Shown here in pieces: positions 7,392 to 17,650 of a stretch of DNA of 64,000 nucleotides. The position numbers were made by a program, and so were the translations under genes. Every line of letters starts with the position of its first letter. The stretch's first letter is position 1. The notes beneath the pieces were generated by a model that worked only from the letters and a program-made list of their open reading frames with translations, searched no databases and had not been told where the DNA came from. The DNA is from Lysobacterales bacterium (lineage in GTDB: Bacteria; Pseudomonadota; Gammaproteobacteria; Xanthomonadales; Xanthomonadaceae). The stretch is from assembly GCA_016718605.1 (NCBI GenBank), contig JADKCY010000013.1:90421-154420 (forward strand). The letters are read 5' to 3'.

Positions 7392-8606
7392 ATGCGATTT
7401 ACCATTAAGGCGGGAGAGCTCGCCAGTGTGCTGAACAGTTTGAGTGGTCTGGCCAAGGGACAAACCATGCCCATTCTGGGATGCGTCAAGATCACCGCCG
7501 AAGACGCGCATCTGCAGGTCGAGGCAACCGACCTGGCCACCCGGTCGACATGCCGCTGGCCAGCCACGCCAACAAGCGTGGGCGCGACCTGCGTCAATGC
7601 CAACCGGTTACTTGGGCTGATGCGCGGACTGCCATCGTCGATGGTGGTGGAGATCACCGGGACCAAAGAACACCTGACCATCAAAGGCCTTCGCAGTCGG
7701 TACCGGCTGGCCGCGTTGTCGGAGTTTGATTTTCCGCAGCGACCGGACGCGGTGGCCAACACCACCTGTCAGTTTCCGGCGGGCGCACTGCACCGAGGGT
7801 TATCGGCGGTCATCAAGGTCGTCGACAACATGGCCGTCACCGGCAGTATGTCCTCGGGGGCGAGTATCACGATCACGGAAGGATGCGTGGAATCCATTGC
7901 GGCAGAATCAGGCCGGGTGACCTATGTTCGGGAGTTCAGCGAAGACATTCACGCGGCCGGTCCGATCAGTACATTCGTCAACCGTAACACCGGCAAGGAA
8001 CTGCTCCGCCTTCTGGGCGAGGTCGAAAGCGATTCGACGGTGTTCTACGCCCACGGCGATCAACACGACACCTTCACCGCGGGCGATCGCGAATTGATCT
8101 TGCAGCGGTACCAGATGAACTTCCCGGAGTCCGCAGTGCGCTCGCTGCTCAAGGAGCGCCCGGACGAGACACGCGTGACCGTCAACCGGGAAGGCCTCAA
8201 GGCAATGATTTCCCGCGTGGCGGTTGCGATGGATTCCGAGTTCGATTCGGATCGGTTTCAGATCAAGTGCACAGGCCGGGATCTGGTGGCGACCGTCAGT
8301 CGGGACCGCAATGCCATGGGGTCCAAGGACGCGCTCAAGGCCGCAAGTCGAGCGGCCAAGGGCGACGAGGAGGCACCTCCGTCGAACGCGCCGCGTAAGG
8401 CCTACGAAACCATTGCCGAAGAAAGCCTCGAAAGCGCGGGCATGACAGACATGGAGCCCATGACGTTCCAGTTGCGCTACTTCATCGATGTGGTCGATCG
8501 CGGTGAGGGGGAAACGGCAGAACTCTACTTCGGGGGTCCCGCCAATCCACTTCGGCTGCAACTGGGAGCCGAAGTGACGGCGATCCTTGCGCCGATGCGC
8601 GACTAG
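7392..8606 (+). CDS. dnaN: DNA polymerase III beta-subunit-like sliding clamp
   Basis: 404 residues with the three-domain organisation of bacterial sliding clamps: an MRFTIKAGEL start, TMPILGCVKI and LQVEATDLATR in domain I, and a C-terminus ILAPMRD corresponding to the clamp MPMRL tail. It is longer than a typical 366-370-aa DnaN because domain III contains an Ala/Glu/Lys-rich insertion at about residues 318-352. It should form a ring on DNA and tether polymerase or helicases. Sequence drift and gene context mark it as an element-borne copy, not the chromosomal dnaN. It closes the 5100-8606 operon. Confidence 0.85.
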   Translation: MRFTIKAGELASVLNSLSGLAKGQTMPILGCVKITAEDAHLQVEATDLATRSTCRWPATPTSVGATCVNANRLLGLMRGLPSSMVVEITGTKEHLTIKGLRSRYRLAALSEFDFPQRPDAVANTTCQFPAGALHRGLSAVIKVVDNMAVTGSMSSGASITITEGCVESIAAESGRVTYVREFSEDIHAAGPISTFVNRNTGKELLRLLGEVESDSTVFYAHGDQHDTFTAGDRELILQRYQMNFPESAVRSLLKERPDETRVTVNREGLKAMISRVAVAMDSEFDSDRFQIKCTGRDLVATVSRDRNAMGSKDALKAASRAAKGDEEAPPSNAPRKAYETIAEESLESAGMTDMEPMTFQLRYFIDVVDRGEGETAELYFGGPANPLRLQLGAEVTAILAPMRD

Positions 8607-8621
8607 CGACAGAAAACGAAT

Positions 8622-8649
8622 GAAATCCCCGGATATTCCGAGGCATTTC
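8622..8649 (+). promoter_or_regulatory. Element-wide leader hairpin, copy 2
   Basis: GAAAT-CCCCGGA, loop TAT, TCCGAGG-C-ATTTC forms a long stem with one C/A mismatch, 86 bases before the prepilin start at 8708. Same architecture as the perfect copy at 52693. Confidence 0.65.
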
Positions 8650-8707
8650 TCAAAGTAGAAGCGAAGTGAGCGGATAGCATAGGCGCATCAAAAAGGGGTC
8701 CAGAGTT

Positions 8708-9703
8708 ATGGCAACGCACGCAAGCGCACGCAGTCGCGGATTTACGCTGATCGAGATCATGGTCGTGGTGGCCATCATCTCGGGATTGGCGGGGATCATC
8801 CTGTTCTATCTCACCGGCGAGGCGAAGAAGGCGTCGGCCGAGATGGCCGTGCTGAAGATGGCCGAAGAGATGTCGCAGCTCTCGCGAGCAGTCGACGACT
8901 ACTACACGAGTGCGCGGATTGCGGCGATATCGGCCGACAACACGGCGCAAACCGTCACCGTCAGCACGCTGATCACCGAAGGCTTGCTACCGAGCACCTT
9001 CGCCAACCGCCAGGGCGCTGGCGGTGTTGCCGTGGGCACCTCGCCGTTTGGGCAACCCTATGCGATTCGCGCGATTCGACGGCCCGGCAGCATCCTGACC
9101 TTTGTGGTCTTCGATTCCGGCACCGTGATGCCCGGCCCGATCACCCGAACTGGTTACAACACCACGACGGACAGCCTGACGACACTGAAAGGCCAAGTCT
9201 CGAGCGAAATTTCCAAGCACTACCAGATCCCGACCGGCATCATCCGGCAAGGGGAAACCACCGCGCGCGGTGGCTTCAGCGGTTTCACCATCAATGTCTC
9301 GGCCTATGTCGGTGCCAGCGGCGTCACCCAGCCGACCGCGATCGTGCTGAAAGGCTTTCCGGAACTGGAGTCGGATGGCGGGGATGGGGGGGATGAGCCA
9401 ACCGGCGGCTACTCGGGAACGTGCAATATCGTGTGGGGCTATTACCGGGTCATTGCCGCCAATACGTATCAATATTATTCCCCCAGCTGTCCAAGTAATG
9501 CCGAAGAGGTTGACCGATTCAGCGCCTGCACCACCGGCGTTCGTGTCCGCAACACGCCAGTGGGTTTGGCGTTGACAATTGCGCCAAATCACTCCGAAAC
9601 GCAAACCACGCGGACCTGCAATTATGGCAACGAAGATAGTTACACTGACGTCCACCACGAATTACGAATCGGTTTACGTCAATGCGGCGGAAATCAGCAA
9701 TAA
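8708..9703 (+). CDS. Type IV prepilin-like protein, possible C-terminal frameshift
   Basis: A classic class III signal (SRG|FTLIEIMVVVAIIS, Glu at +5 after the cleavage site) is followed by a hydrophobic helix and a long, mostly beta, periplasmic region with a Gly/Asp linker (DGGDGGDEPTGG, about 224-235). It should be processed by the prepilin peptidase encoded at 58209. At 331 aa it is large, as expected of adhesin-type minor pilins or conjugative pilins. From about 9630 another frame gives a credible Cys-containing ending (VTLTSTTNYESVYVN... AILCCIE, stop at 9861-9863), so one indel may have replaced the true C-terminus. Confidence 0.8.
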   Translation: MATHASARSRGFTLIEIMVVVAIISGLAGIILFYLTGEAKKASAEMAVLKMAEEMSQLSRAVDDYYTSARIAAISADNTAQTVTVSTLITEGLLPSTFANRQGAGGVAVGTSPFGQPYAIRAIRRPGSILTFVVFDSGTVMPGPITRTGYNTTTDSLTTLKGQVSSEISKHYQIPTGIIRQGETTARGGFSGFTINVSAYVGASGVTQPTAIVLKGFPELESDGGDGGDEPTGGYSGTCNIVWGYYRVIAANTYQYYSPSCPSNAEEVDRFSACTTGVRVRNTPVGLALTIAPNHSETQTTRTCNYGNEDSYTDVHHELRIGLRQCGGNQQ

Positions 9704-9923
9704 CGAAGCCGGTGGATTCGTCACCCATTGCGGATTTGTTCAAGAGAACCTTCAGCAAGTCCAACCCGCCTGCCATATTTACGAAACCGGACTTCCCAGT
9801 GTTCGTGATGTGGCGGTCAGTGCCAACCAGAACGCCGAAGCCATTCTGTGCTGTATCGAATAATGACAAGTTGCGTCGAGAGGCCGCCGGGATACACTGT
9901 ATTACCACAAACGGAGAGACACA

Positions 9924-10939
9924 ATGAAGGCACGGAATGTCCTGCTGCTGGTCGCAATTGGCCTACCGGCACTGGCAATGGCGGACTACCAGGCTGCGCC
10001 CTGGCCGGCTGGCAACCCGCCCGACGGTTGGCGGCCAGAACCAAGGCTGGCAGTTGGTTCAGCATGGAGCGCAACGGGGCAGGTTGGGCGATCGAGCGCT
10101 TGCCACCCTTGGCCGGCGAAACGCGCCCCCTGTATGCCGGCACGCTGTATACCTACGGCAGTGGCGGACTTCCCTACTGGCTGCTGATGGCGGGCACCTT
10201 GGAATACGTGGGCTGGCAGGAGTATTTCCGAACCGGCGCAACCGCCAAGTTCAGCGGCGTTCTGAACGACGGCATCAACGGAGCATGCCCGACCTGCGCC
10301 TATCACCCGCCGACGGTTGGCCCAAGCCCTTACGGCACTGGCGAGATTCGGTTCTTGGCAGCCGCCGAGGCTGATGTCTATGTCAACGGCACACAACGGG
10401 TTGAACGGATCAAGACCTCTGAGCATCTGTTGCTTCGGCCCGTAGCCAGTCTTTTGGAGGGCGAATGGACCCGCTTTGTATACGTTAACAACGGCGCTGT
10501 TACGGAATATCCAGAAACGTACGTGTTCTCGCGTATCACGACTCCGGCCTGGGCGAGCAATATAACGGCGGAGGCAAATGTCCAACACATACCGAGACCG
10601 ACCAATACGGTATGGTTCAGCTATCCAACTCCAGGTTGGAGCATGGTTTACGATTTGGATAGTGCCACAATCCGCCTGTATCAGATGCCAGAAGGAAGCA
10701 CTAATTGCGGGGAGGAACTTATCGAGGTATCCAACCTGGGTATTCGTCAGCGTGTTGGCTACAACATGAAGGCTGACTGTTTGATCGCTGATTTGGCGTT
10801 GATCGATGACAATACCCTTGTGGAAACCTTCTTTTACAATAGCAAAGACAGAATCCAGAACCTCTCGGTAAGCAATTTACAAAACAACGGGTTTGCCACG
10901 TACCGCTTTGAGCGCGTTCGCCCGCAAGAGCAGCAGTAA
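9924..10939 (+). pseudogene. Secreted beta-rich protein, one frameshift
   Basis: A good ribosome site (GGAGAG) and Sec signal peptide (MKARNVLLLVAIGLPALAMA) begin at 9924, but this frame becomes nonsense near 10040. The downstream frame carries GSWFSMERNGAGWAIERL and YGSGGLPYWLLMAG, a repeat type found in exported proteins of Xanthomonadales and also in 45700-46517. One indel near 10030-10050 would give a protein of about 338 residues. It follows the prepilin gene and may be a pilus-associated or surface protein. A sequencing error is possible. Confidence 0.6.
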
Positions 10940-10955
10940 AGCGGTTCAACGGGCC

Positions 10956-10967
10956 GGGCGTCCAACC
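10956..10967 (+). repeat. 12-bp target site duplication, left
   Basis: GGGCGTCCAACC directly precedes the outer IS4 end and recurs perfectly at 37870-37881 directly after the other outer end. Neither IS copy has such a repeat on its own two sides. Confidence 0.85.
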
Positions 10968-12341
10968 AATGCTCTCAACTTAAGCCTCACCGCACCGGCC
11001 TGTAGGTTGCACAGAGGTGGGGTTTCTTGCGTGGCGGTCGAGGGTAGCTCTTGCGGGTTTTCCGGTCTCGGCAGCGCGTGTTGAGCACGGCTTCAAGTGC
11101 GCGCCGGAGCGCTGCACGTGCGCCTCGCACGGCGAACAGGCAGCCGACGATGACAGGCTTGAGCGCGCCCAGCGCATAGGTGCGGTTCGGTCGACTCCGT
11201 CGCGTGGCGGAGTCGATCCCGTCGAGTTCATGGTCGGCAAGATCGGCGCTGTCAGCGACCAGCATGAACAGGTTGTCGGCCAACACTTTGGCCGCAAAGT
11301 CCTGCTGCAGAGCGAGGTAGGTCAGGCCGCTGCAGGCCTCCAGCCGCAGCCGATGTTTGATCCGCTTGAACGCCTCTTCCACCCGCCAGCGGCGGTGGTA
11401 GAGGTGGCCGAACTCACCGCCGACGTAGCGCTGCGCATCCAGCAGTGAGGTCATCAACACCCGCACGTTGCCCTCCGGCGTGAGGTCACGGATCAGACGC
11501 ACTTCGACGGCTTCGCGGGTGACCTCGTAGACCGCGCATTCCTTGGCGGGAGGACGGGGCAGGCGCACGCGTCGCTCGGCCTCGCCCGGGCGAGAAACGC
11601 CATGACGCAGTTCCAGCCCGTGGCATCCACCCGCATGCAGAAGTCGATGCCGCGCTGCTTGAGCAATGCAACCAACCAAGCGGCGGGATAGCCGCGGTCG
11701 AGCAGGAGCAGATCCTGCCCCGGACGCAGGTGTTCGAGTGCCTCGAACAGCATCTGGCGCTCACAACCCCCGACGACAGCGTGCAGGCTGGCGTGCAGCG
11801 TGAGCTCGGGGCCCGGCAGGAACAGGGCGAAGGCGTAATGATCGGGTTGAAGCTCGGCACCTGCGCGCGTAGCCACCTGCAAGCGCGAGGCATCGGCGGC
11901 GACGGGCCGCAGGCCCTGCCAAGCAAAGCGCTGCCAGTGGGATTCGGCGACAGACACGAGGTGCGCGTTGGCAGCGCTGAAGAGTGTGGCGGAGAACCCC
12001 CGGCGTGCCTTGCTGAAGGCTTGGGCGGAGACCTGGCGAATGCGGTCACGCGCAAGACCGAGGGTAGAAAAGAAGCCGTCGAGTTCGGCCTGGACGCTGG
12101 CGCAGAGGCCGGAGAGCATCAGCCCGGCCATGCGCGGCAAGGTGAGACAGCGCTGGCGGGTGAAGGCGGTGTTGCCGAGCCGGAAGCGCTCCGGGCAAAT
12201 CGGGAGAATTGAGAAACTGGGCAACCGAGTTCAGTAGGCGTTCAGATTCGGGCGGTCTTTGACATTGTTGTTTTGAATCAGTTGGTTAGGCCGCTATTCT
12301 ACCATGCGCCGGGGCTGGGATGGGCTTAAGTTGAGAGCATT
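10968..12341 (-). mobile_element. IS4-family insertion sequence, copy 1
   Basis: A 1374-bp element with inverted ends AATGCTCTCAACTTAAGCC and GGCTTAAGTTGAGAGCATT. It encodes a DDE transposase on the minus strand. Its right end cuts into a PIN-domain gene at 12344. Confidence 0.85.
10987..12224 (-). pseudogene. IS4-family transposase, frameshifted
   Basis: Two overlapping frames make one DDE transposase. The upstream frame has VAADASR (first Asp) and LLLLDRGYPAAWL (second Asp); the downstream frame has the IS4 YREK signature YHRRWRVEEAFKRIK and a basic C-terminus. The join is near 11590, where this copy lacks one base relative to copy 2 (GCCCGGGC here, GCCTCGGGC there), a simple deletion, not a programmed-shift signal. 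The copy is probably inactive unless complemented. Confidence 0.8.
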
Positions 12342-12343
12342 GA

Positions 12344-12541
12344 GATGCGATCCACGTTGCTTCGGCCATGCGGATTGAAGCTGCTGTACTGGTCACAACG
12401 GACACGAACGACAAAGCTGTCAATTACGCTCGCCGTGAACTTGGGATGACACAGGTTTCAAAGTACTACCCCGTCCCAGACCTGCATCCAGTGCCAATCC
12501 AGCTCCCGGCGCTTGGATTGCCGGGGACGGGAATCTTCTGA
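12344..12541 (+). pseudogene. PIN-domain (VapC-like) C-terminal fragment cut by IS
   Basis: Directly after the IS end an open frame reads DAIHVASAMRIEAAVLVTTD and continues to a stop at 12541. DAxHVAxA plus VLVTxD is the C-terminal signature of PIN-domain ribonucleases of toxin-antitoxin type. The N-terminal half is missing, removed where the IS joins. It shows that the inner boundary of the transposon lies within a former toxin gene. Confidence 0.6.
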
Positions 12542-12548
12542 TCGCAAA

Positions 12549-14720
12549 TCACGCCAGCACCGCAAACATCTTCTTCAAGTAGGTGCTCCCTCCATCCTCC
12601 ATGAACAGCACGTGCCGATCTTCGAGTTCGGCTTTCGTGTTGCCATGATTGAGCAGGCTTGCAAACTTCGTCGGCGAGAGGATGAAGGCGTTCAGCACCA
12701 GCGGCGGTTCTCCGGGTTTCGCCAGATCGGCCTCCAGCGTCTTCACGCCCTTGTAGAGGCTGAGCTTTGGATGGTTCAGGTCGATATGAAGCAGCCCCTT
12801 CGGATCGACGAAAGTCAGCCACTGCTGGCCAGAGGCATCGTCCACCAGCCATAGCAGGAAATCCGGGTAGAAATTGCCCGCCAAGGCAAAGCCCAAGCCC
12901 TTGTCCTCGCTGGCGGCATTGCGGAGCAGATAGAGGCTGCGTGCGCCGATGGCCTGCTTGCCGTCCGGTGAGTTGTAGAACGCCTCCAGATCGCGAACGA
13001 ACTCCACTTCGCTTGGCGCACCCAATCCCAAGGGCGTCAGCTTCAGCGGCACGCTTTTCTTGTCCCCGTCGCTCTCGAATCCGAACAACGGATAGAACAG
13101 ATGGCGGTCAAAGCTGATGGCGACCATGTGCGGCGCATTCCATTTGCTCGCTTCGCCGATGTTGATGAGGCCGAAGGGCTCTGCATCGCCAACGCGCAAC
13201 GCCAGCTCACCCTTGCTGCTCTTGATGTTGACCAGTTTCAATCGCTGGCGGGCCGAGGCATTGAACACGCGCAGCAGGATGTCGGCATACAGCTCATCCA
13301 CGCGACTGCCGAAGCCCATCAGGGGCGTGAAACGCCCGCTGAAGATGTTGTTGCCCTTGGCGTCCAAAATCTGCGCCTTGTCCGCAATCAGGTCGGTCAG
13401 CCAGCTCTTGATCTGCGCTTCGCTGTTCAGGAAGTCGGCGAGGAAGTTCACCACTTCCAGGATGTCCGACTCCTCGCCTGACACGGTGTTGCCCACGAAC
13501 ACCCACAGCGGCTTTTCAATGTTGAAGTCGGCAAGCGCCGAGCGGTGCGTGCTCCACAGCCAAAGCTGCTGGTAGTAGGCCAGCAGGCAGGCGGTGAAAT
13601 ACTTGCGCGCGTTGTCCGCCTGCTCGTAGGCCTCGCCATTCATGTTGAGGATCAGCGACTCTTTGCCGTAGCCGTCCTCATAGAAGAACTTGTACGAGTA
13701 ATCGAACAGGATGCACTTGGCGTAAATCTCGCGCGTAGCGGTGATGCGCGCGCGGCGCTTGTCCTCGGCGGTCAGCGCAAGTTGTGCCTTCTGCCCGTCG
13801 TCCAGACTGCGCAGACTCGTGGTGTTGAACAACATCTTGGCGCGCTTCTTCTGGATGTCTTCTTCCGCCGCCGTCACGATCATGCCCTTGGCCACCGCCT
13901 GCCCGAAGGTGGCCGAGTACTCGAAGGCAAAACCACCGCGCACCAGCGCTTCGCGTCGCGCCATCCACGCGCCCGCCGCCGTGCCCGTACCACGGTGGCC
14001 TTCGTCCACCAGCACCAGGTTGTTGCCCTCGAAGGCATCCACAGCGACGGTCTTGTCGCCCATCTCATCGCCCAGCTTGTTGATGTCGATGATCTCGATG
14101 GTGCCGCGCGCAGGTGACTGGGCCTTGTTGAAGAACTGCGAGAACCCGAAGCCGGACAGGTGCAGCTCCTCCAGATGCTGACGGCTCAACCCTTCGTTGG
14201 GCGTGAGCAGGATGATCTTGTCGGGAAAGTGATCGTTGCGCCCCGCCTGGAAATAGTGCAGGTACTGGCGGATGTTGACGTGCAGCAGCAGGGTCTTGCC
14301 GCTGCCGGTGGCATTCCAGAAGGCGATCTTGTTCAGGTCGTCCGCCTCGAAATCGCGGAACGGTTCCGCGCCAGTCTCGGCGCGGTAGCGCGTCATTTCC
14401 TCGTTCAGGCCATCGAGCAAGTCCTGTAGGTGGTTGAAGTACCAGTCCAGATACAGCTCGGTGAACAGCAGCGAGAGGTACTGGAAGTACTTCATCTGCA
14501 GTTCGTGGCCTTCCAGCTTGTTGCGCTGGGCGGTGATGGCCTGCCAGTGCGCGACGACGTTCAAGTCGTAGCGCCGCAGGTCGGCCTCGGGCACCTTGTT
14601 GGGATCGAACAAGCCTCGGATCAGTTCGTGGAAGAACTTGGTCTGGCCGTCCTCGTCGATGCCCTCGAAGCGGTCATCGCCCAAGCGCATCTTGAGTGCC
14701 GCCAGCGTGCCGCCCTGAAA
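12549..14720 (-). pseudogene. res: Type III-like restriction helicase-nuclease (Res) body, 5' part inverted away
   Basis: About 723 codons remain: Walker A FWNATGSGKT, DEAD-like VLVDEGHRG, motif III FEYSATF, and near the C-terminus PDFLLWLVDD...TFVDPKG, a PD-(D/E)XK nuclease core. The frame runs upstream of the first Met to the breakpoint at 14720 (FQGGTLAALK). The missing N-terminus (MARPRK...RWVLGF) lies at 15425-15550 on the other strand. Flipping 14721-15550 rejoins both in frame. In this state Res cannot be made intact. Confidence 0.8.
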
Positions 14721-15425
14721 GGCGATTACTTTGACACCGTCTTAAAACCTAGAATTCAGAAAATCGTCTTTTCCGCTGATTGGTCAGAGGGGAAGGCGAC
14801 TAGTCCAGAGACTGGCATCTCTCACTGCTTCAGGGTCCTCAAACTCGAAAGCTACGAAGACACCCTGAACAACCTGCAGCTGCGCCCTACCTCCGCACAG
14901 GGCGATCTGCTGAACACTCTGCCGCAGCAGGCCAAGGATGACTACCTGCTCAACTACCTGCTGGACGTGGAAAGCCGTGGCTCGCTGCTGTCGGTGGAAG
15001 ACTTCAAGAAGCCCTTCGACTACACCCTCAACGTGGCGGTGGACTCGGCGGGCGCGTTCGAGCCGCGCAAGATCGATCTGGTCGAAACCTTCAATTTCCT
15101 GATCGGCCTGCGGGTAAAGCACATCGACGCCCAGCCGCAGCGCGGCTTCGTCACCGTCACTGGAACCCTGCCCAGCAATGAGACCTGCCTCGTGCTGTGG
15201 CGCGATTGCGATGTGCTGGACTACGAAGGCATCAGCAAGCTCTGCGACAAGCTGGCCGTCAACCCGGCGGACAACGAGTTTGACGTGGTCTACATCAACG
15301 GCGACCACAACATTCCCACCGTGCTGACGCAGACGGCCGAGGAAGGCGGTGCCACCCGCGTGCTCAAGCTGCGCCAGATCGAGCCGGAGTTTCTGGAGCG
15401 CATGTTCTTCGTGGAGGCCATCTGA
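14721..15425 (+). pseudogene. mod: Type III-like DNA methyltransferase (Mod) C-terminal part
   Basis: Reads GDYFDTVLKPRIQKIVFSAD from the left breakpoint and continues to a stop at 15425. This is the C-terminal part of an adenine-specific Mod subunit, in which FDTVL.PRI.K..YS.DW follows the SAM-binding domain, with the usual LESYEDTLNN further on. The stop overlaps the res start (TGATG), as in an intact mod-res operon. Its upstream half is at 15551-15705 on the opposite strand. Confidence 0.75.
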
Positions 15426-15550
15426 TGGCACGACCACGCAAAACCCCTGTCGCCGGTTCGGGTGCAAGCGGCGCAGCCGGTTCCAGTCGCGGCGTCAGGA
15501 AGCGCAGCTTCCATCAGGAATTGGTGCTCAACCGCTGGGTGCTGGGTTTC
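15425..15550 (+). pseudogene. res: Res N-terminal fragment
   Basis: A good ATG overlaps the mod stop. The first 42 residues include RSFHQELVLNRWVLGF, which fuses in frame to FQGG at 14720 if the segment is flipped. As it stands the frame runs into antisense mod sequence and stops at 15602. Confidence 0.7.
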
Positions 15551-15705
15551 TTGCTCAACCATTACATACGAAAGATCAAGCTCCTCATCTCGATTCAATG
15601 AAATTACTGCGTGTGCAGTAGTTCCAGATCCCGCAAAGAAGTCCAGGATTATCGGCGCGGACTCGCTGGGGCGTCGGGAATGAGCCGAGGTACGCCGGGG
15701 AGTCA
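15551..15705 (-). pseudogene. mod: Mod middle fragment with SAM motif
   Basis: On the minus strand the frame reads PIILDFFAGSGTTAHAVI, the FxGxG SAM-binding motif of N6-adenine methyltransferases, then LSYVMVEQ up to the inversion breakpoint. Upstream, LGSFPTP lies in another frame; removing one C from the CCCC run near 15673 joins them. The rest of mod is lost at the junction with the PEP synthase fragment near 15705. Confidence 0.7.
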
Positions 15706-15708
15706 GTC

Positions 15709-17556
15709 GTGGGCTTCGCCCACGAGGACGTATTCCTGTCCGCGGGCGTGCAGCTGATGGTGCGTTCCGACGTCGGCGCCTCCGGCGTGCTGTTCACCCT
15801 CGACACCGAATCCGGTTTCCGCGACGTGGTCTTCGTCACCGCCAGCTACGGCCTCGGCGAGATGGTCGTGCAGGGCGCGGTGAACCCGGACGAGTTCTAC
15901 GTCTACAAGCCCACGCTGACGCAGGGCAAGCCGGCGATCGTGCGCCGCTCGCTGGGCAGCAAGCAGTTGCGGATGGTGTATTCCAATGTGCCGGGCGAAC
16001 GCGTGCGCACCGAGGAGACGCCGGCCGACCTGCGCACCAAGTTCTCGATCACCGATGCCGACGTCGAGGAACTGTCGAAGCAGGCGCTGATCATCGAGCA
16101 ACACTACGGCCGCCCGATGGACATCGAATGGGGCAAGGACGGCAACACCGGCAAGCTCTACATCCTGCAGGCGCGCCCGGAGACGGTGAAGTCGCGCGCG
16201 CATGCCACCCAGATCGAGCGCTACACCCTGCAGCAGCGCGGCGACGTGCTGTCCGAAGGCCGCGCCATCGGGAGCAAGATCGGCAGCGGCACCGCCCGCG
16301 TGGTGCGTTCGCTGGCCGACATGGAGCGCGTGCAGCCCGGCGACGTGCTGATCGCCGACATGACCGACCCCGATTGGGAGCCGGTGATGAAGCGTTCCGC
16401 CGCCATCGTCACCAATCGCGGCGGCCGCACCTGCCACGCGGCGATCATCGCCCGCGAACTCGGCGTGCCGGCCGTGGTCGGCACCGGCGACGCACTGGAC
16501 ACGATCAAGGACGGCGACCCGGTCACGGTGAGCTGCGCCGAGGGCGACACCGGCTACATCTATGCCGGCACCCTGCCCTTCGAGCGCGTGACCACCGACC
16601 TCGGCAACATGCCGCCGGCGCCGCTGAAGATCATGATGAACGTGGCCAACCCGGACCGCGCGTTCGACTTCGGCATGCTGCCGAACGCCGGCATCGGCCT
16701 GGCGCGACTGGAAATGATCATCGCCAGCCACATCGGCGTGCATCCGAAGGCACTTCTCGAGTACGACCGCCAGGACGCCGCGACCAAGGCCAAGATCGAC
16801 GCCCGCACCGCCGGCTACGCCGGCCCGGTGGAGTTCTACGTGGACCGCCTGGCCGAGGGCATCGCCACCATCACCGTCTCGGTCGCGCCGAACCCGGTGA
16901 TCGTGCGCCTGTCCGACTTCAAGTCGAACGAATACGCGAACCTGATCGGTGGATCGAAGTACGAGCCGCACGAGGAAAACCCGATGATCGGGTTCCGCGG
17001 CGCCTCGCGTTACATCGACCCGTCGTTCAAGGATGCATTCGCGCTGGAATGCCGCGCGGTCAAGCGCGTGCGCGAGGACATGGGCCTCGACAACCTGTGG
17101 GTGATGATCCCGTTCGTGCGCACCCTCGGCGAAGGCCGCAAGGTGCTCGAGGTGTTGCGCGAGAACGGCTTGGTGCAGGGCGAGAACGGGCTCAAGGTCA
17201 TCATGATGTGCGAGGTCCCGTCGAACGCACTGCTCGCCGACGAGTTCCTCGACATGTTCGATGGCTTCAGCATCGGCTCCAACGACATGACCCAGCTGAC
17301 ACTGGGCCTGGACCGCGACAGCGCCATCGTCGCCGGCCTGTTCGACGAACGCGATCCGGCGGTCAAGAAGATGCTGGCGATGGCGATCCAGTCGGCACGC
17401 GCCAAGGGCAAGTACGTCGGCATCTGCGGCCAGGGTCCGAGCGACCACCCGGACCTGGCGCTGTGGCTGATGGAACAGGGCATCGAATCGGTCTCGCTGA
17501 ATCCCGACACCGTGGTCGATACCTGGCTGGCGCTGGCGAAATCCAAGGCCGCCTGA
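15709..17556 (+). pseudogene. ppsA: Phosphoenolpyruvate synthase, N-terminally truncated
   Basis: 615 residues match the middle and C-terminal parts of PEP synthase (usually about 790-800 aa), which converts pyruvate, ATP and water to PEP, AMP and phosphate. Landmarks are LSAGVQLMVRSD...SGVLFTLDTESG in the ATP-grasp region, the phospho-His swivel motif GGRTCHAAIIARELG, and the C-terminal PEP/pyruvate domain with SIGSNDMTQLTLG and GICGQGPSD. The first 180 or so residues of the ATP-binding domain are missing at the junction with the mod remnant. It is a captured chromosomal fragment and should be non-functional. Confidence 0.85.
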
Positions 17557-17650
17557 TCACCGCTTGCGGCGCGTTAACGCGTCGCGCGCTAGGATCAACA
17601 CACCAATCCGAACCACGCCCCTACCCGGGGCGTGCGTCGTTTCAGGAGCC

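Larger units (their letters stand above)
14721..15550. other. Clean 830-bp inversion spanning mod 3' end and res 5' end
   Basis: The segment holds the end of mod and the start of res on the plus strand, while the adjoining parts of both genes lie outside on the minus strand. Reversing exactly 14721-15550 restores MVEQ-GDYFD in mod and VLGF-FQGG in res, both in frame with no base gained or lost. Only about 3 bp of inverted similarity exist at the ends. Confidence 0.75.

Noticed and set aside
7392..8606. Chromosomal dnaN near the replication origin
   Set aside because: No dnaA, recF or gyrB nearby; neighbours are element genes, the sequence is divergent and domain III has an insertion.
10968..12341. 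IS4 copy 1 as an independent insertion
   Set aside because: Its two flanks, GGGCGTCCAACC and GAGATGCGATCC, are not a direct repeat; only the outer ends of both copies share one.
15703..17448. Long minus-strand frame of 581 codons
   Set aside because: Exactly antisense to the PEP synthase fragment and rich in His/Arg/Val/Gly repeats typical of shadow frames in GC-rich DNA; the plus-strand protein is unmistakable.
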